DNA of 64,000 nt from UBA10002 sp964373775 (GTDB lineage Bacteria > Patescibacteriota > Minisyncoccia > Phycocordibacterales > UBA10002). A program made the translations under genes and the position numbers. Below, in pieces: positions 41,048 to 49,116 of the stretch. The notes under the pieces were generated by a model. It saw nothing but the letters and a program-made list of their open reading frames with translations. It did no database searches and was not told the DNA's origin. Numbering within the stretch: the stretch's first letter is position 1; the number at the start of each line of letters is the position of its first letter. Where the stretch lies: NCBI GenBank assembly GCA_964373775.1, contig CAYJWA010000001.1:1-64000 (forward strand). The letters run 5' to 3'.

Positions 41048-42097
41048 ATGAAAACGGTCTTAATTACCGGCTCCGCGGGGCTTGTCGGCTCGGAAGCCGC
41101 AGTTTTTTTTGCGGGAAAAGGATTTCATATTGTCGGCGTTGATAACGACATGCGCCGCTATTTTTTCGGCGCGGACGCGAGCACCAAGTGGAATAGCAAC
41201 CGGCTTAAAAAGTCGCTCAAAGACGCGTATGAGCATTATGATGCGGACATTAGAGATGAAAAGGCGCTTGCGCGCATTTTTAAGAAACATTCCTTTGATC
41301 TTATCATTCACGCCGCGGCGCAACCCTCGCATGACTGGGCCGTTAAAGAACCGATGACGGATTTTACGATAAACGCGAACGGTACGCACCTTCTGCTGGA
41401 GCATTTTCGGAAATATTGTCCGGAATCGGTCTTTATCTTTACCTCAACCAATAAAGTGTATGGCGATCGTCCTAATACACTGCCGTTTGTTGAGAAGGAG
41501 ACGCGTTATGAACTGCCGAGGCGACACCGCTACTTCAACGGCATTGACGAATCAATGAGCATTGACGGTTGCATGCACAGCGTCTTCGGCGCGTCAAAGG
41601 TTGCCGCGGATGTGATGGTGCAGGAATACGGGAAATATTTTGGTCTGTACACATGTATCTTTCGGGGAGGGTGCCTTACGGGCCCTGCCCAGAGCGGCTC
41701 CCAACTTCACGGTTTTTTATCCTATCTCATCAAATGCATTGCTACGGGAAGGAAATACACTATTCTCGGCTATAAAGGGAAGCAGGTTCGTGATAACATC
41801 CATTCGTACGATTTGGTCAACGCTTTTTACCATGTGTACCGGAAACCGCGGCGCGGCGAGGTGTATAATATGGGAGGAGGGCGGCAGTCCAACATTTCGG
41901 TGCTTGAAGCAATTAAAAAGACAGAAAAGATTCTCAATAAAAAAGCGGTGTACGAGTATGTGGAGACCAACCGAGTCGGCGACCACCTTTGGTACATAAC
42001 CGACATGTCTAAATTCAAATCGCATTATCCGAAGTGGAAGTTCAAATACGGCATTGACGAAATAATAGAGGAGATTTGTAGGGCCGGTCATTTTTAA
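41048..42097 (+). CDS. NAD-dependent epimerase, CDP-paratose/tyvelose 2-epimerase-like
   Basis: A 349-residue extended SDR. TGSAGLVGSEA binds NAD; VDNDMRRYFFGADAST, HAAAQPSHDWAVKEP, FTSTNKVYGDRPN and FRGGCLTGP with GKQVRDNIHSYDLV are all characteristic of the RfbE (CDP-tyvelose epimerase) subfamily. FGASK holds the Lys but Phe replaces the usual Tyr before it (MHSVFGASK). The CDP-sugar genes rfbF/rfbG are not seen, so the substrate may be another nucleotide sugar. It precedes a MITE-like element and pairs with the gene at 43228. Confidence 0.75.
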   Translation: MKTVLITGSAGLVGSEAAVFFAGKGFHIVGVDNDMRRYFFGADASTKWNSNRLKKSLKDAYEHYDADIRDEKALARIFKKHSFDLIIHAAAQPSHDWAVKEPMTDFTINANGTHLLLEHFRKYCPESVFIFTSTNKVYGDRPNTLPFVEKETRYELPRRHRYFNGIDESMSIDGCMHSVFGASKVAADVMVQEYGKYFGLYTCIFRGGCLTGPAQSGSQLHGFLSYLIKCIATGRKYTILGYKGKQVRDNIHSYDLVNAFYHVYRKPRRGEVYNMGGGRQSNISVLEAIKKTEKILNKKAVYEYVETNRVGDHLWYITDMSKFKSHYPKWKFKYGIDEIIEEICRAGHF

Positions 42098-42103
42098 TAG
42101 TTA

Positions 42104-42258
42104 TAGGACTTACGCACTTGGCCCCTCTCCCCCTTTCAAAGGGGGAGATAGAGAGGGGGTCATGTATAACAACGATCTTACTACCACCCCTCATTCCCAT
42201 CCTTGGAAAGGAGGGGAGGGTAGAACCACAGAGTCCACTCGAAAGCGCGTAAGTCCTA
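42104..42258. mobile_element. MITE-like element, copy 2 (155 bp)
   Basis: Ends TAGGACTTACGCACT (42104-42118) and its complement with one mismatch (42244-42258), flanked by the direct repeat AGTTA (42099-42103 and 42259-42263). Inside are two hairpins rich in C and G runs, CCCCTCTCCCCCTTT/AAAGGGGGAGA near 42122-42157 and a CTACC...GGTAG hairpin near 42180-42222. No transposase frame. The same ends occur at 32150. Confidence 0.78.
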
Positions 42259-42276
42259 AGTTAATTAATACTCTCT

Positions 42277-43218
42277 ATGCCAGAACAATTTCCACAGCAG
42301 GGAACATCATCGGGTTCGGAAGAAAGGTTTAACTTGAAAAAACCGCTAAATTTACTCGAGCGGGATGGCGACCCGCGCAAAAGCGCGTACGTGAGAAAAC
42401 TTGTCAATGACGCGCGAGAGTATTGGCATACCTTCTCTGCTGGGAAAGGCGGGAGCATACGCCCTTCCATCTTCCGTCTCCATAAAGCCGAAGGGCTGTT
42501 TGAGAAAAAACCCGATGGCGGAAGAAAACATATGGCCCCTGAACACATCCTTACGGTGATGGCCGGCTGTTTTGCGTTGGCGCGTCTTTTGAAATTAAGC
42601 GAACAAGATACGCGCGACCTTTTGTTAGGAGCCGCGGTTCATGATGTGAACAAAGATATTGAGTTCCAACTTGTTCGGGAGTCAATCAAAAATCCGGAAG
42701 CGGGGTATGGCCAGCGGGGGTATGACACTGCGGGCAACATAAGCGCGCAGAAACTGAAATTCGCCGGAGTTCCGGCAAACATCATTCGCATTCATGGCGT
42801 GTGCGGACATGCGGCATGTCCGGACACAGAAACCGCGCTTCAAAAAGAAGAGCTGTCATCGGAAGATATCCAAAAACTTGTTCTCCATTACATTGACGAT
42901 ATTGTTACCAATCCGAACATTATTGACCCGGCCATTACGCATGATGAACAAGGAAAAAGGTTGAATGCGCTTGATAGGAGATGCATTCAAAACGAGAAAA
43001 ATCAATCCTATGTAGAGTATAACGAGGCATGGAAAAATGACCCTCGGAATAAAACTGGCGAAACGGCTTTTGTCATGCAGCGAAGAGTCGGTCATCTGGT
43101 AGAGAACAAGCTGGCGGAGCTTCTCGGTGTCAATGACCCAGTAACCTTACCGGAGGTTATATACAAACAGATGCAAAAAGATATTCAAGACCATTGGGAC
43201 AAGGGTAACAAAGGATAA
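42277..43218 (+). CDS. HD-domain phosphohydrolase-like protein
   Basis: A 313-residue protein. EHILTVMAGCFALARLLKLSEQ (89-110), GAAVHDVNKDIE (118-129) with the HD pair His122-Asp123, and IRIHGVCGHA near 172 then HYIDDIVTNP near 209 follow the H-HD-H-H/D arrangement of an HD enzyme. It could cleave a nucleotide or phosphoester; no closer family is recognised. The N-terminal 85 residues are polar. It sits right after a MITE-like element and ten bases before an epimerase gene. Confidence 0.6.
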   Translation: MPEQFPQQGTSSGSEERFNLKKPLNLLERDGDPRKSAYVRKLVNDAREYWHTFSAGKGGSIRPSIFRLHKAEGLFEKKPDGGRKHMAPEHILTVMAGCFALARLLKLSEQDTRDLLLGAAVHDVNKDIEFQLVRESIKNPEAGYGQRGYDTAGNISAQKLKFAGVPANIIRIHGVCGHAACPDTETALQKEELSSEDIQKLVLHYIDDIVTNPNIIDPAITHDEQGKRLNALDRRCIQNEKNQSYVEYNEAWKNDPRNKTGETAFVMQRRVGHLVENKLAELLGVNDPVTLPEVIYKQMQKDIQDHWDKGNKG

Positions 43219-43227
43219 CTCCATCGC

Positions 43228-44304
43228 ATGACGAATTACAAACATATTTTAATCACCGGCGGAGCGGGGTTTGTGGGTTCGCATCTCGCGCTCAACCTGA
43301 AGGAACTGTTCCCCGGCGCGGTTGTTACCGCGTTTGATAATCTCCATCGCCGCGGTTCGGAGCTTAACCTCCCTCGGCTTGCGAAAAACGGCGTGCAGTT
43401 TCTCCACGGCGACATCCGCAGCAAAGAGGACTTGAGGGAAGTTGTAAAGGCGGATTTGATAGTGGACTGCGTCGCCGAGCCGTCTGTTTTGGCCGGCATC
43501 AACTCGTCGCCGGAGTATCTGCTCGGCACCAATCTTTTTGGAACCGTGAACGCTCTTGAGTTGGCGCGAATATGCAAAGCTGATTTTATCTTTCTGTCAA
43601 CAAGCCGGGTGTACCCACTTAAGGAACTCCGAGAGCTTGAGCTCAAAGAAACCGACACCCGATTTACATTGAAGGGCAAACAGAGAATCTATGGAGTTTC
43701 TTCTGCCGGTATTACGGAGGAGTTCCCTCTGGGAAAAAGCAGAACGCTCTACGGCGCCACTAAGCTCGCTTCCGAGCTTTTGGTTCAGGAATATGTTGCT
43801 TCTTACGGCATGCGCGCGGTTATCAACAGGTGCGGCGTTATAGCCGGTCCTTGGCAGTTCGGAAAAGTTGACCAAGGGGTAATGACATTATGGATGGCGC
43901 GCCATATATACAAAGACAGGGGACTCTCGTATATTGGGTATGGCGGTACGGGCAAACAAGTGCGGGATTTTCTCCATATTGATGATGTGTGTACCGCTAT
44001 CCGTGCCGAGCTTGCGAAGTTTGAGAAGCTTAATAGCGAGGTTCTTAATGTCGGCGGAGGACTTGCGAACTGTCTGTCGCTACAGGAGATGACCAAACTA
44101 TGTCAAGAGATTACCGGCAATCATATTGAGATTGCATCAATACCCGAAGACCGTCCGGGAGACATACCGCTCTATATTACAGACCATGCGAAGTTTACCG
44201 GCCTAACGGGTTGGCGTCCGAAAAAAGACGCGATGCGTACCTTTACTGATATATATGATTGGATTACGCGCCACAAGGATGCCCTGCGCGGGATATTAGA
44301 ATAG
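43228..44304 (+). CDS. CDP-paratose/tyvelose 2-epimerase-like SDR (RfbE)
   Basis: A 358-residue extended SDR. TGGAGFVGSHLAL binds NAD; GSELNLPRLAKNGVQFLHGDIRS, AEPSVLAGINSSPEYLLGTN, FLSTSRVYP, LYGATK, INRCGVIAGPWQFGKVDQGV and GTGKQVRDFLHIDDV match the RfbE signature closely. YGATK supplies the Tyr-Lys pair. RfbE inverts C2 of CDP-paratose to give CDP-tyvelose; here other dideoxy-sugar nucleotides may be used, as a ColD-like enzyme is encoded at 17109. It is a distant paralog of the 41048 protein. Confidence 0.8.
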   Translation: MTNYKHILITGGAGFVGSHLALNLKELFPGAVVTAFDNLHRRGSELNLPRLAKNGVQFLHGDIRSKEDLREVVKADLIVDCVAEPSVLAGINSSPEYLLGTNLFGTVNALELARICKADFIFLSTSRVYPLKELRELELKETDTRFTLKGKQRIYGVSSAGITEEFPLGKSRTLYGATKLASELLVQEYVASYGMRAVINRCGVIAGPWQFGKVDQGVMTLWMARHIYKDRGLSYIGYGGTGKQVRDFLHIDDVCTAIRAELAKFEKLNSEVLNVGGGLANCLSLQEMTKLCQEITGNHIEIASIPEDRPGDIPLYITDHAKFTGLTGWRPKKDAMRTFTDIYDWITRHKDALRGILE

Positions 44305-44322
44305 CTATTCAATACGACCGTC

Positions 44323-45135
44323 ATGCACACACGCACCATCGAGGACAGGATTATCAGCAGTTTCAACGCGATACGGTATCGGCTTGTAGAGCCGCTCCTT
44401 CTGTATTTTGCCAGGCGCAGGTACGCGAAAGAATATTCGGATAATGCCGACAATCCGCTCGTTACCATTTTGTTTCCCACTTATAATCGCGGACGGCTTG
44501 TGGTAGAACGGACTTTGCCTTCGCTTTTTTCCCAGACCTACCAAAACTTTGAGATAGTCATCGTGGGCGATGGGCCGACTGACGGGACTAAAGAATTGCT
44601 CGCGAAGATTCCGGACCCGCGGCTTCGTTACTATGAGATTCCGCACTATACGCAGTATCCCAAGGAGGTGAAGTCGCGTTGGTTTGTCGGGGGCGTCCCG
44701 CCACGAAATAAGGGTCTCGAACTAGCTCGAGGAGAATGGATTGCCGAGCTGGACGATGACGATGTCTTTACCCCAGACCATGTTGAGTCCCTTCTTCGTT
44801 TCGCCAAAAAGGGCGGGTATGAATCTGTTTCAGGTTTATGTATGGAGGAGAGGCACGGAAAGCATCGGGTGGTACCAGCCGAAGGCAACCCCCCCATCGG
44901 TGGAGTATCGACATGGCTCTATCGTTCGTATCTTCGGTTTTTTCGGTACAATATCAATAGCTGGAGAAAGGCCTATCACTGCCCCCAGGAAATAGACAGA
45001 TTCCGCCGCATGGTCAGTTGCGGAGTGCGTACCGGCTTTCTTGAAAAAGTTGTGACATTCGTCTTGCCTTTGCCAGGAGCTAAGACGGTTGGGTTGGACG
45101 CGCTTGAGATACAGACGGGGCAGAAGCTTCGCTAA
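44323..45135 (+). CDS. Family 2 glycosyltransferase
   Basis: A 270-residue GT-A enzyme. VTILFPTYNRGRLV near 47 and AELDDDDVFTPDHVESLL near 141 are the nucleotide- and metal-binding sites, and VPPRNKGLELARGEWI precedes the latter. It is a close paralog of the protein at 38919; both end with SWRK-Y, an arginine-rich middle and GLDAL/GLDSL. It follows an RfbE-like epimerase and probably transfers the resulting sugar. Confidence 0.78.
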   Translation: MHTRTIEDRIISSFNAIRYRLVEPLLLYFARRRYAKEYSDNADNPLVTILFPTYNRGRLVVERTLPSLFSQTYQNFEIVIVGDGPTDGTKELLAKIPDPRLRYYEIPHYTQYPKEVKSRWFVGGVPPRNKGLELARGEWIAELDDDDVFTPDHVESLLRFAKKGGYESVSGLCMEERHGKHRVVPAEGNPPIGGVSTWLYRSYLRFFRYNINSWRKAYHCPQEIDRFRRMVSCGVRTGFLEKVVTFVLPLPGAKTVGLDALEIQTGQKLR

Positions 45136-45192
45136 GAGACGAGAGCAAGTTCTGTTGAAATCGCAGAGAGACGCAAGCGCACCCGCTTTCTT

Positions 45193-46290
45193 ATGGATAC
45201 GATTCTGACAAACGAGAAGGAACTGTTGGCAAAAGGCGACCGTTACCTCGCTTCCATTCTTCTGGCGATTAAACGGAAGGGACCTCTTGGTTTGTTCGGC
45301 GCCGGCGATTTGGGGCGGAGAATGAAGAATCTTTTCGAAGAGCGGGGAGTCCGTGTCGCGTTCTTTACGGATAACGACAAAAATAAACAGGGTAAGGAAA
45401 TTGCTGGTCTCCCGGTTTTTCCCCCAAGCGAAGCAGCGAAACATCGGGGTGTCTTTTTTGTTGCGTGTTCGGGAGATGCCCCGGTTATAGCAGAACAGCT
45501 GCAGCAGCTCGGCGTGCCGGAGTGCGATACCGAAATCTATTTGGCTTGTCAGGTTGTCTTTTACTCACACGCCCCGTTCCGGAGACATCGCAAGGAGCTT
45601 GCGGAGCTTTACTCGCTCCTCGCGGATGAGGCGTCACGGGAGACGCTCAGGCGCTTGGTTCTGTATGTCTATACATTAGAGTGGACTCATATCAGTGCGA
45701 TACAAGAGAGTCCGCAATATTTTTTCTCTGACACATTTGCTATTCATGAGGGAGAAACAGTGGTGGACGCTGGCGCGTACACCGGGGACACTGTGCGGGA
45801 TATGGTGGCGCGGTTCGGCGCGGTCTTTAAGGCGGCTCACTGTTTTGAGCCGAACAGAGAGAATTTCACTCGTCTGCGCGAGTATGTCAAGCACGCAGGC
45901 CTTGGCGGGAAAGTTGTTTTGCATCGCCTCGGGCTTTCAGACAAAAAAGAGACCCTTTGTTTTTCTGGCTCTGGAGTTGCTTTTCATATGGACCGAAAAG
46001 CAGGTAGGACCGGAGAGGTTGTTCGCACAGACACGATAGACCGTCTGTTTTCACGCCGCCCAGTGGATTTTGTTAAAATGGATATTGAAGGAGCAGAGCC
46101 TTGGGCGCTTGCAGGCGGGGCAGAGGTGATTAGACGCGACCGTCCGCGCTTGGCAATCTGTGTGTACCATGCTCCGGAACATCTCTGGACTATTCCGTTC
46201 TTTATTAAGGAGATTGTTCCCGAGTACCGTCTCTTTTTGAGGCATCACAGCGCGAGTACGCATGAGGCCGTGCTGTACGCGACCTTGTAG
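45193..46290 (+). CDS. FkbM-family methyltransferase with N-terminal nucleotide-binding-like domain
   Basis: A 365-residue protein of two domains. Residues 1-120 contain LGLFGAGDLGRRM (Rossmann-like glycine loop) and VAFFTDNDKNKQGKEIAGLPV, as found N-terminal to sugar methyltransferases; the FkbM part starts about residue 187 with VVDAGAYTGDTV and later HCFEPNRENF and VDFVKMDIEGAEPWAL. The first domain probably binds a nucleotide sugar or protein partner. The role is O-methylation in the glycan. It is the second FkbM gene in the window. Confidence 0.75.
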   Translation: MDTILTNEKELLAKGDRYLASILLAIKRKGPLGLFGAGDLGRRMKNLFEERGVRVAFFTDNDKNKQGKEIAGLPVFPPSEAAKHRGVFFVACSGDAPVIAEQLQQLGVPECDTEIYLACQVVFYSHAPFRRHRKELAELYSLLADEASRETLRRLVLYVYTLEWTHISAIQESPQYFFSDTFAIHEGETVVDAGAYTGDTVRDMVARFGAVFKAAHCFEPNRENFTRLREYVKHAGLGGKVVLHRLGLSDKKETLCFSGSGVAFHMDRKAGRTGEVVRTDTIDRLFSRRPVDFVKMDIEGAEPWALAGGAEVIRRDRPRLAICVYHAPEHLWTIPFFIKEIVPEYRLFLRHHSASTHEAVLYATL

Positions 46291-46313
46291 TATTCGTCTC
46301 TTTCCACAGTACC

Positions 46314-47075
46314 ATGAAGAATACCCGCATCATTCCCGCCGTTCATATCAAGGGCCCGAATGTGGTCAAGCCGGTGCATACCGAGGCATTGCGCGTGGTC
46401 GGCAATCCGAAAGAATTGGCGAGGCGGTATTACGAGGAGGGAGCCGATGAGCTCATCTATCTTGATATTGTCGCGAGTTTGTACCAGAGGAATCTGGATT
46501 TTGAGTTGCTTAAATCAGTTACCGATGGCATTTTTATTCCGGTAACGGTAGGCGGCGGCATCCGGAGCATTCACGACATCAATAACGCGCTGCGCGCCGG
46601 TGCGGACAAGGTCGCCATAAATACTCATGCCATCCAGCATCCGGAATTCATTTCCGAGGCCGCGAAGGAGTTTGGGTCCCAGTGCATTATTCTCTACATT
46701 GAGGCAAAGAGGCAGCCCGCGGGTCACTATGAATGCTATACTGACGGAGGCCGAGAGAAGTCAGGAGTAGATACCGTGGAGTGGGCGAGGCGCGGTATCG
46801 GCCTCGGAGCCGGCGAGATCCTTATTTCATCAATTGATCGGGACGGCACGCGGCGCGGGTATGATGTGGAACTCGTGCGGCAGATTACCGCGTTTGCGCC
46901 TGTTCCGGTTATCGCGCATGGCGGGGCCGGCAACTTTGAGTCCATAGAGCAGGTTATTAGGGAGGGGAAGGCAGACGCGGTTGCCGCATCTTCGGTATTT
47001 CATTATGAGGATTATTCGATTGGGGAGTTAAAGGAGTATTTGAGAAAGAAAAGAGTGAGTGTGAGAGAAAATTGA
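46314..47075 (+). CDS. hisF: HisF-like cyclase subunit (non-histidine, sugar amidation paralog)
   Basis: A 253-residue TIM barrel of the usual HisF length. Two of the catalytic aspartates are changed: position 11 is His (AVHIKGP) where HisF has LDVK, and position 130 is Glu (YIEAKR) where HisF has IDAKR. VGGGIRS and ISSIDRDGTR near 171 are kept. In LPS gene clusters HisF/HisH paralogs serve WbpG by producing and channelling ammonia rather than making imidazole glycerol phosphate. The genes follow in order hisF-hisH-wbpG, and other his genes are absent from the window. Confidence 0.85.
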   Translation: MKNTRIIPAVHIKGPNVVKPVHTEALRVVGNPKELARRYYEEGADELIYLDIVASLYQRNLDFELLKSVTDGIFIPVTVGGGIRSIHDINNALRAGADKVAINTHAIQHPEFISEAAKEFGSQCIILYIEAKRQPAGHYECYTDGGREKSGVDTVEWARRGIGLGAGEILISSIDRDGTRRGYDVELVRQITAFAPVPVIAHGGAGNFESIEQVIREGKADAVAASSVFHYEDYSIGELKEYLRKKRVSVREN

Positions 47076-47217
47076 CCTAATTATTCTAATTACTCTAAAC
47101 AAACCCCAAACACCAAGTCTGAATTTGGAATTAGGTATTAGACATTCCTTAGGTTAATTAGGTTAATTTCTTCACTATGAGTAATTAGACGAATTAGAAT
47201 AATTCGATTTCATTCTT
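47076..47217. repeat. Intergenic palindrome of degenerate CTAATT words
   Basis: AATTATTCTAATTACTC (47084-47100) pairs with the complement in GAGTAATTAGACGAATTAGAATAATT (around 47178-47207), and GGTTAATTAGGTTAATT lies within. It separates hisF from hisH although the two proteins should work as a complex. Confidence 0.65.
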
Positions 47218-47856
47218 ATGAAATCCATCACTATCGTTGACTACGGCGTCGGCAATCTGCAGAGTTTAAAGAAGGCGTTTGCGCATGTTGGCGCGGACGC
47301 GCGGGTCTCTGAAGATGCGGAGGAGATACGAAATGCTCATGCGGTTGTTCTTCCCGGGGTCGGTTCTTTTGAGGCCGGCATGCGCGGACTCCGGCTCCGC
47401 GGGTTGATTGAAGCGGTAAAAGAGTTTGCGCGAAGCGGCAAGTCTCTCCTCGGCATCTGTCTTGGCGCCCAGTTGCTTCTTGACCGTGGGCATGAGTTCG
47501 GAGTGCATGAGGGGTTAGCCGTCATGGAGGGAGAAGTAGTTCGGTTCCCCCCTCTTTCCGGTAACGAGAAGATCCCGCAGGTGGGTTGGAATGCGGTACG
47601 GCAACCAGAGGGGGTATCCTGGAAGGGAACGATTTTTGATTCATTCGCGAATACAGAACCGGATGTGTACTTCGTGCATTCCTATATACTGAAACCGGAA
47701 AAGAACGAGCATATTCTCGGCGCGACTGTCTACGGCGGTTTCAAGTTTGCTTCTGCCATCCGACGGGGACGCATCTTCGGGACCCAGTTTCATCCGGAGA
47801 AAAGCGGCACGGCGGGATTGGAAATAATCAAGAATTTTGTTACGCTCGTTTCATGA
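47218..47856 (+). CDS. hisH: HisH-like glutamine amidotransferase
   Basis: A 212-residue class I glutaminase of HisH length. LPGVGSF (45-51) is the oxyanion region, GICLGAQLLL (79-88) holds the nucleophile Cys81, and FHPEKSG near 191 the His-Glu pair. It releases ammonia from glutamine for the partner HisF-like protein, which passes it on to the amidotransferase. The gene starts after a word-palindrome and overlaps wbpG by four bases (ATGA). Confidence 0.88.
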   Translation: MKSITIVDYGVGNLQSLKKAFAHVGADARVSEDAEEIRNAHAVVLPGVGSFEAGMRGLRLRGLIEAVKEFARSGKSLLGICLGAQLLLDRGHEFGVHEGLAVMEGEVVRFPPLSGNEKIPQVGWNAVRQPEGVSWKGTIFDSFANTEPDVYFVHSYILKPEKNEHILGATVYGGFKFASAIRRGRIFGTQFHPEKSGTAGLEIIKNFVTLVS

Positions 47857-49040
47857 AAGTAAAAAAATTAGACAAACAATTGGAGACACAACCGAAAAAA
47901 GTGCGATTTTGCGCGCGGTGCGTGGTCTCCAACCAACGGCCGCGCATCACCTTTGATGCGCATGGCGTCTGCAGCGCGTGCCGCTACACCTGGAAGAAAC
48001 ATCATGAAATTGACTGGAAGAAACGCGAGAGAGAATTGCAGGAACTCTGCAATCGACACCGTTCCACAGACGGCTCTTTCGATGTCGTGGTGCCCGCAAG
48101 CGGCGGTAAGGATAGCGGCTATACTGCTCATATCCTAAAAACAAAATACGGCATGCATCCGCTCTGCGTGACATGGGCGCCGTTTGAATACACGGACATT
48201 GGCTGGAAGAATTTTCAGAATTTCGTGAAGTCCGGATTTACGGTGCTCAATTGTTTTCCCAGCGGAGTACTGCATCGGAAATTGGCGCGCGTGGCGTTTG
48301 AGCTTAAGGGAGATGCCTGGGAGCCGTTTGCATTCGGGCAGAAGGCGTATGCGTTTCATATTGCGCTTACATTCGGCATCCCGCTCATCTTCTACGGAGA
48401 GAACGGAGAAGTGGAGTACGGCGGCTCTTTGAAAAATGCGGATAAGCCGTTTGAGTCGGTCGCGGACTGGGAGCATCTGTATTTTAAGGGTGCTGGCGTG
48501 GACGCGCTTCTTGGGGCGGGCCGTAAGCTGGGTATCTTTACCAAAGAGGAGATGCGAGATTCGTCATTTAATCTGTACCGCCCGCCGAAACTCCGCGACA
48601 TTGAAAAACTCGGTGCCGAGATGCACTGGCTCTCGTATTACCGCAAGTGGGTGCCGCAGGATAATTTTTATTACGCGCAGAAATACACCGGGTTTACCGC
48701 GAATGAAGAGGGTCGTTCAGAAGGCACCTACTCAAAATATGCAAGTTTGGACGACAAACAGGACGGATTTCATTTTTATCTCGCCTTCATCAAGTTCGGC
48801 ATCGGGCGGGCGACTTCTGACGCGGCGCATGAGATTCGCGATGGGCACATTACGCGGGAGGAGGGTGTGACGCTCGTGCGGCGCTACGATGGAGAATTCC
48901 CCAAAAAGCATTTTCAATGGTTTCTTGACTACCTCGGTATTGACGAAAAACATTTCTGGGAAGTCGTGGATTCATGGCGGCCGCCGCATGTGTGGAAAAA
49001 GGTGAACGGAGAGTGGAAAGTAAGAAAGCAGGTGGAATAG
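47853..49040 (+). CDS. wbpG: N-acetyl sugar amidotransferase (WbpG/PseA family)
   Basis: A 395-residue N-type ATP pyrophosphatase. SGGKDS (83-88) is the PP-loop and Cys20-x2-Cys23 with Cys40-x2-Cys43 form the zinc site; FGQKAYAFHIALTFGIPLIFYGENGEVEYGGS is strongly conserved in the family. It activates the acetamido carbonyl of an N-acetyl sugar with ATP and replaces oxygen by nitrogen to give an acetamidino group. It uses ammonia from the HisH/HisF pair encoded just upstream. In this locus the likely substrate is a nonulosonic acid or its precursor. Confidence 0.85.
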   Translation: MKVKKLDKQLETQPKKVRFCARCVVSNQRPRITFDAHGVCSACRYTWKKHHEIDWKKRERELQELCNRHRSTDGSFDVVVPASGGKDSGYTAHILKTKYGMHPLCVTWAPFEYTDIGWKNFQNFVKSGFTVLNCFPSGVLHRKLARVAFELKGDAWEPFAFGQKAYAFHIALTFGIPLIFYGENGEVEYGGSLKNADKPFESVADWEHLYFKGAGVDALLGAGRKLGIFTKEEMRDSSFNLYRPPKLRDIEKLGAEMHWLSYYRKWVPQDNFYYAQKYTGFTANEEGRSEGTYSKYASLDDKQDGFHFYLAFIKFGIGRATSDAAHEIRDGHITREEGVTLVRRYDGEFPKKHFQWFLDYLGIDEKHFWEVVDSWRPPHVWKKVNGEWKVRKQVE

Positions 49041-49116
49041 TTTTTGAGTGAACGGTGAATGGGGTTGCGGTGAAGCGAACTTGATTTTTACCTTTTCGTT
49101 GCGTAGCATAGTTTCT

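Noticed and set aside
46314..47856. Histidine biosynthesis operon
   Set aside because: Only hisF and hisH paralogs are present, hisF lacks two catalytic aspartates, and wbpG follows; the pair serves sugar amidation.
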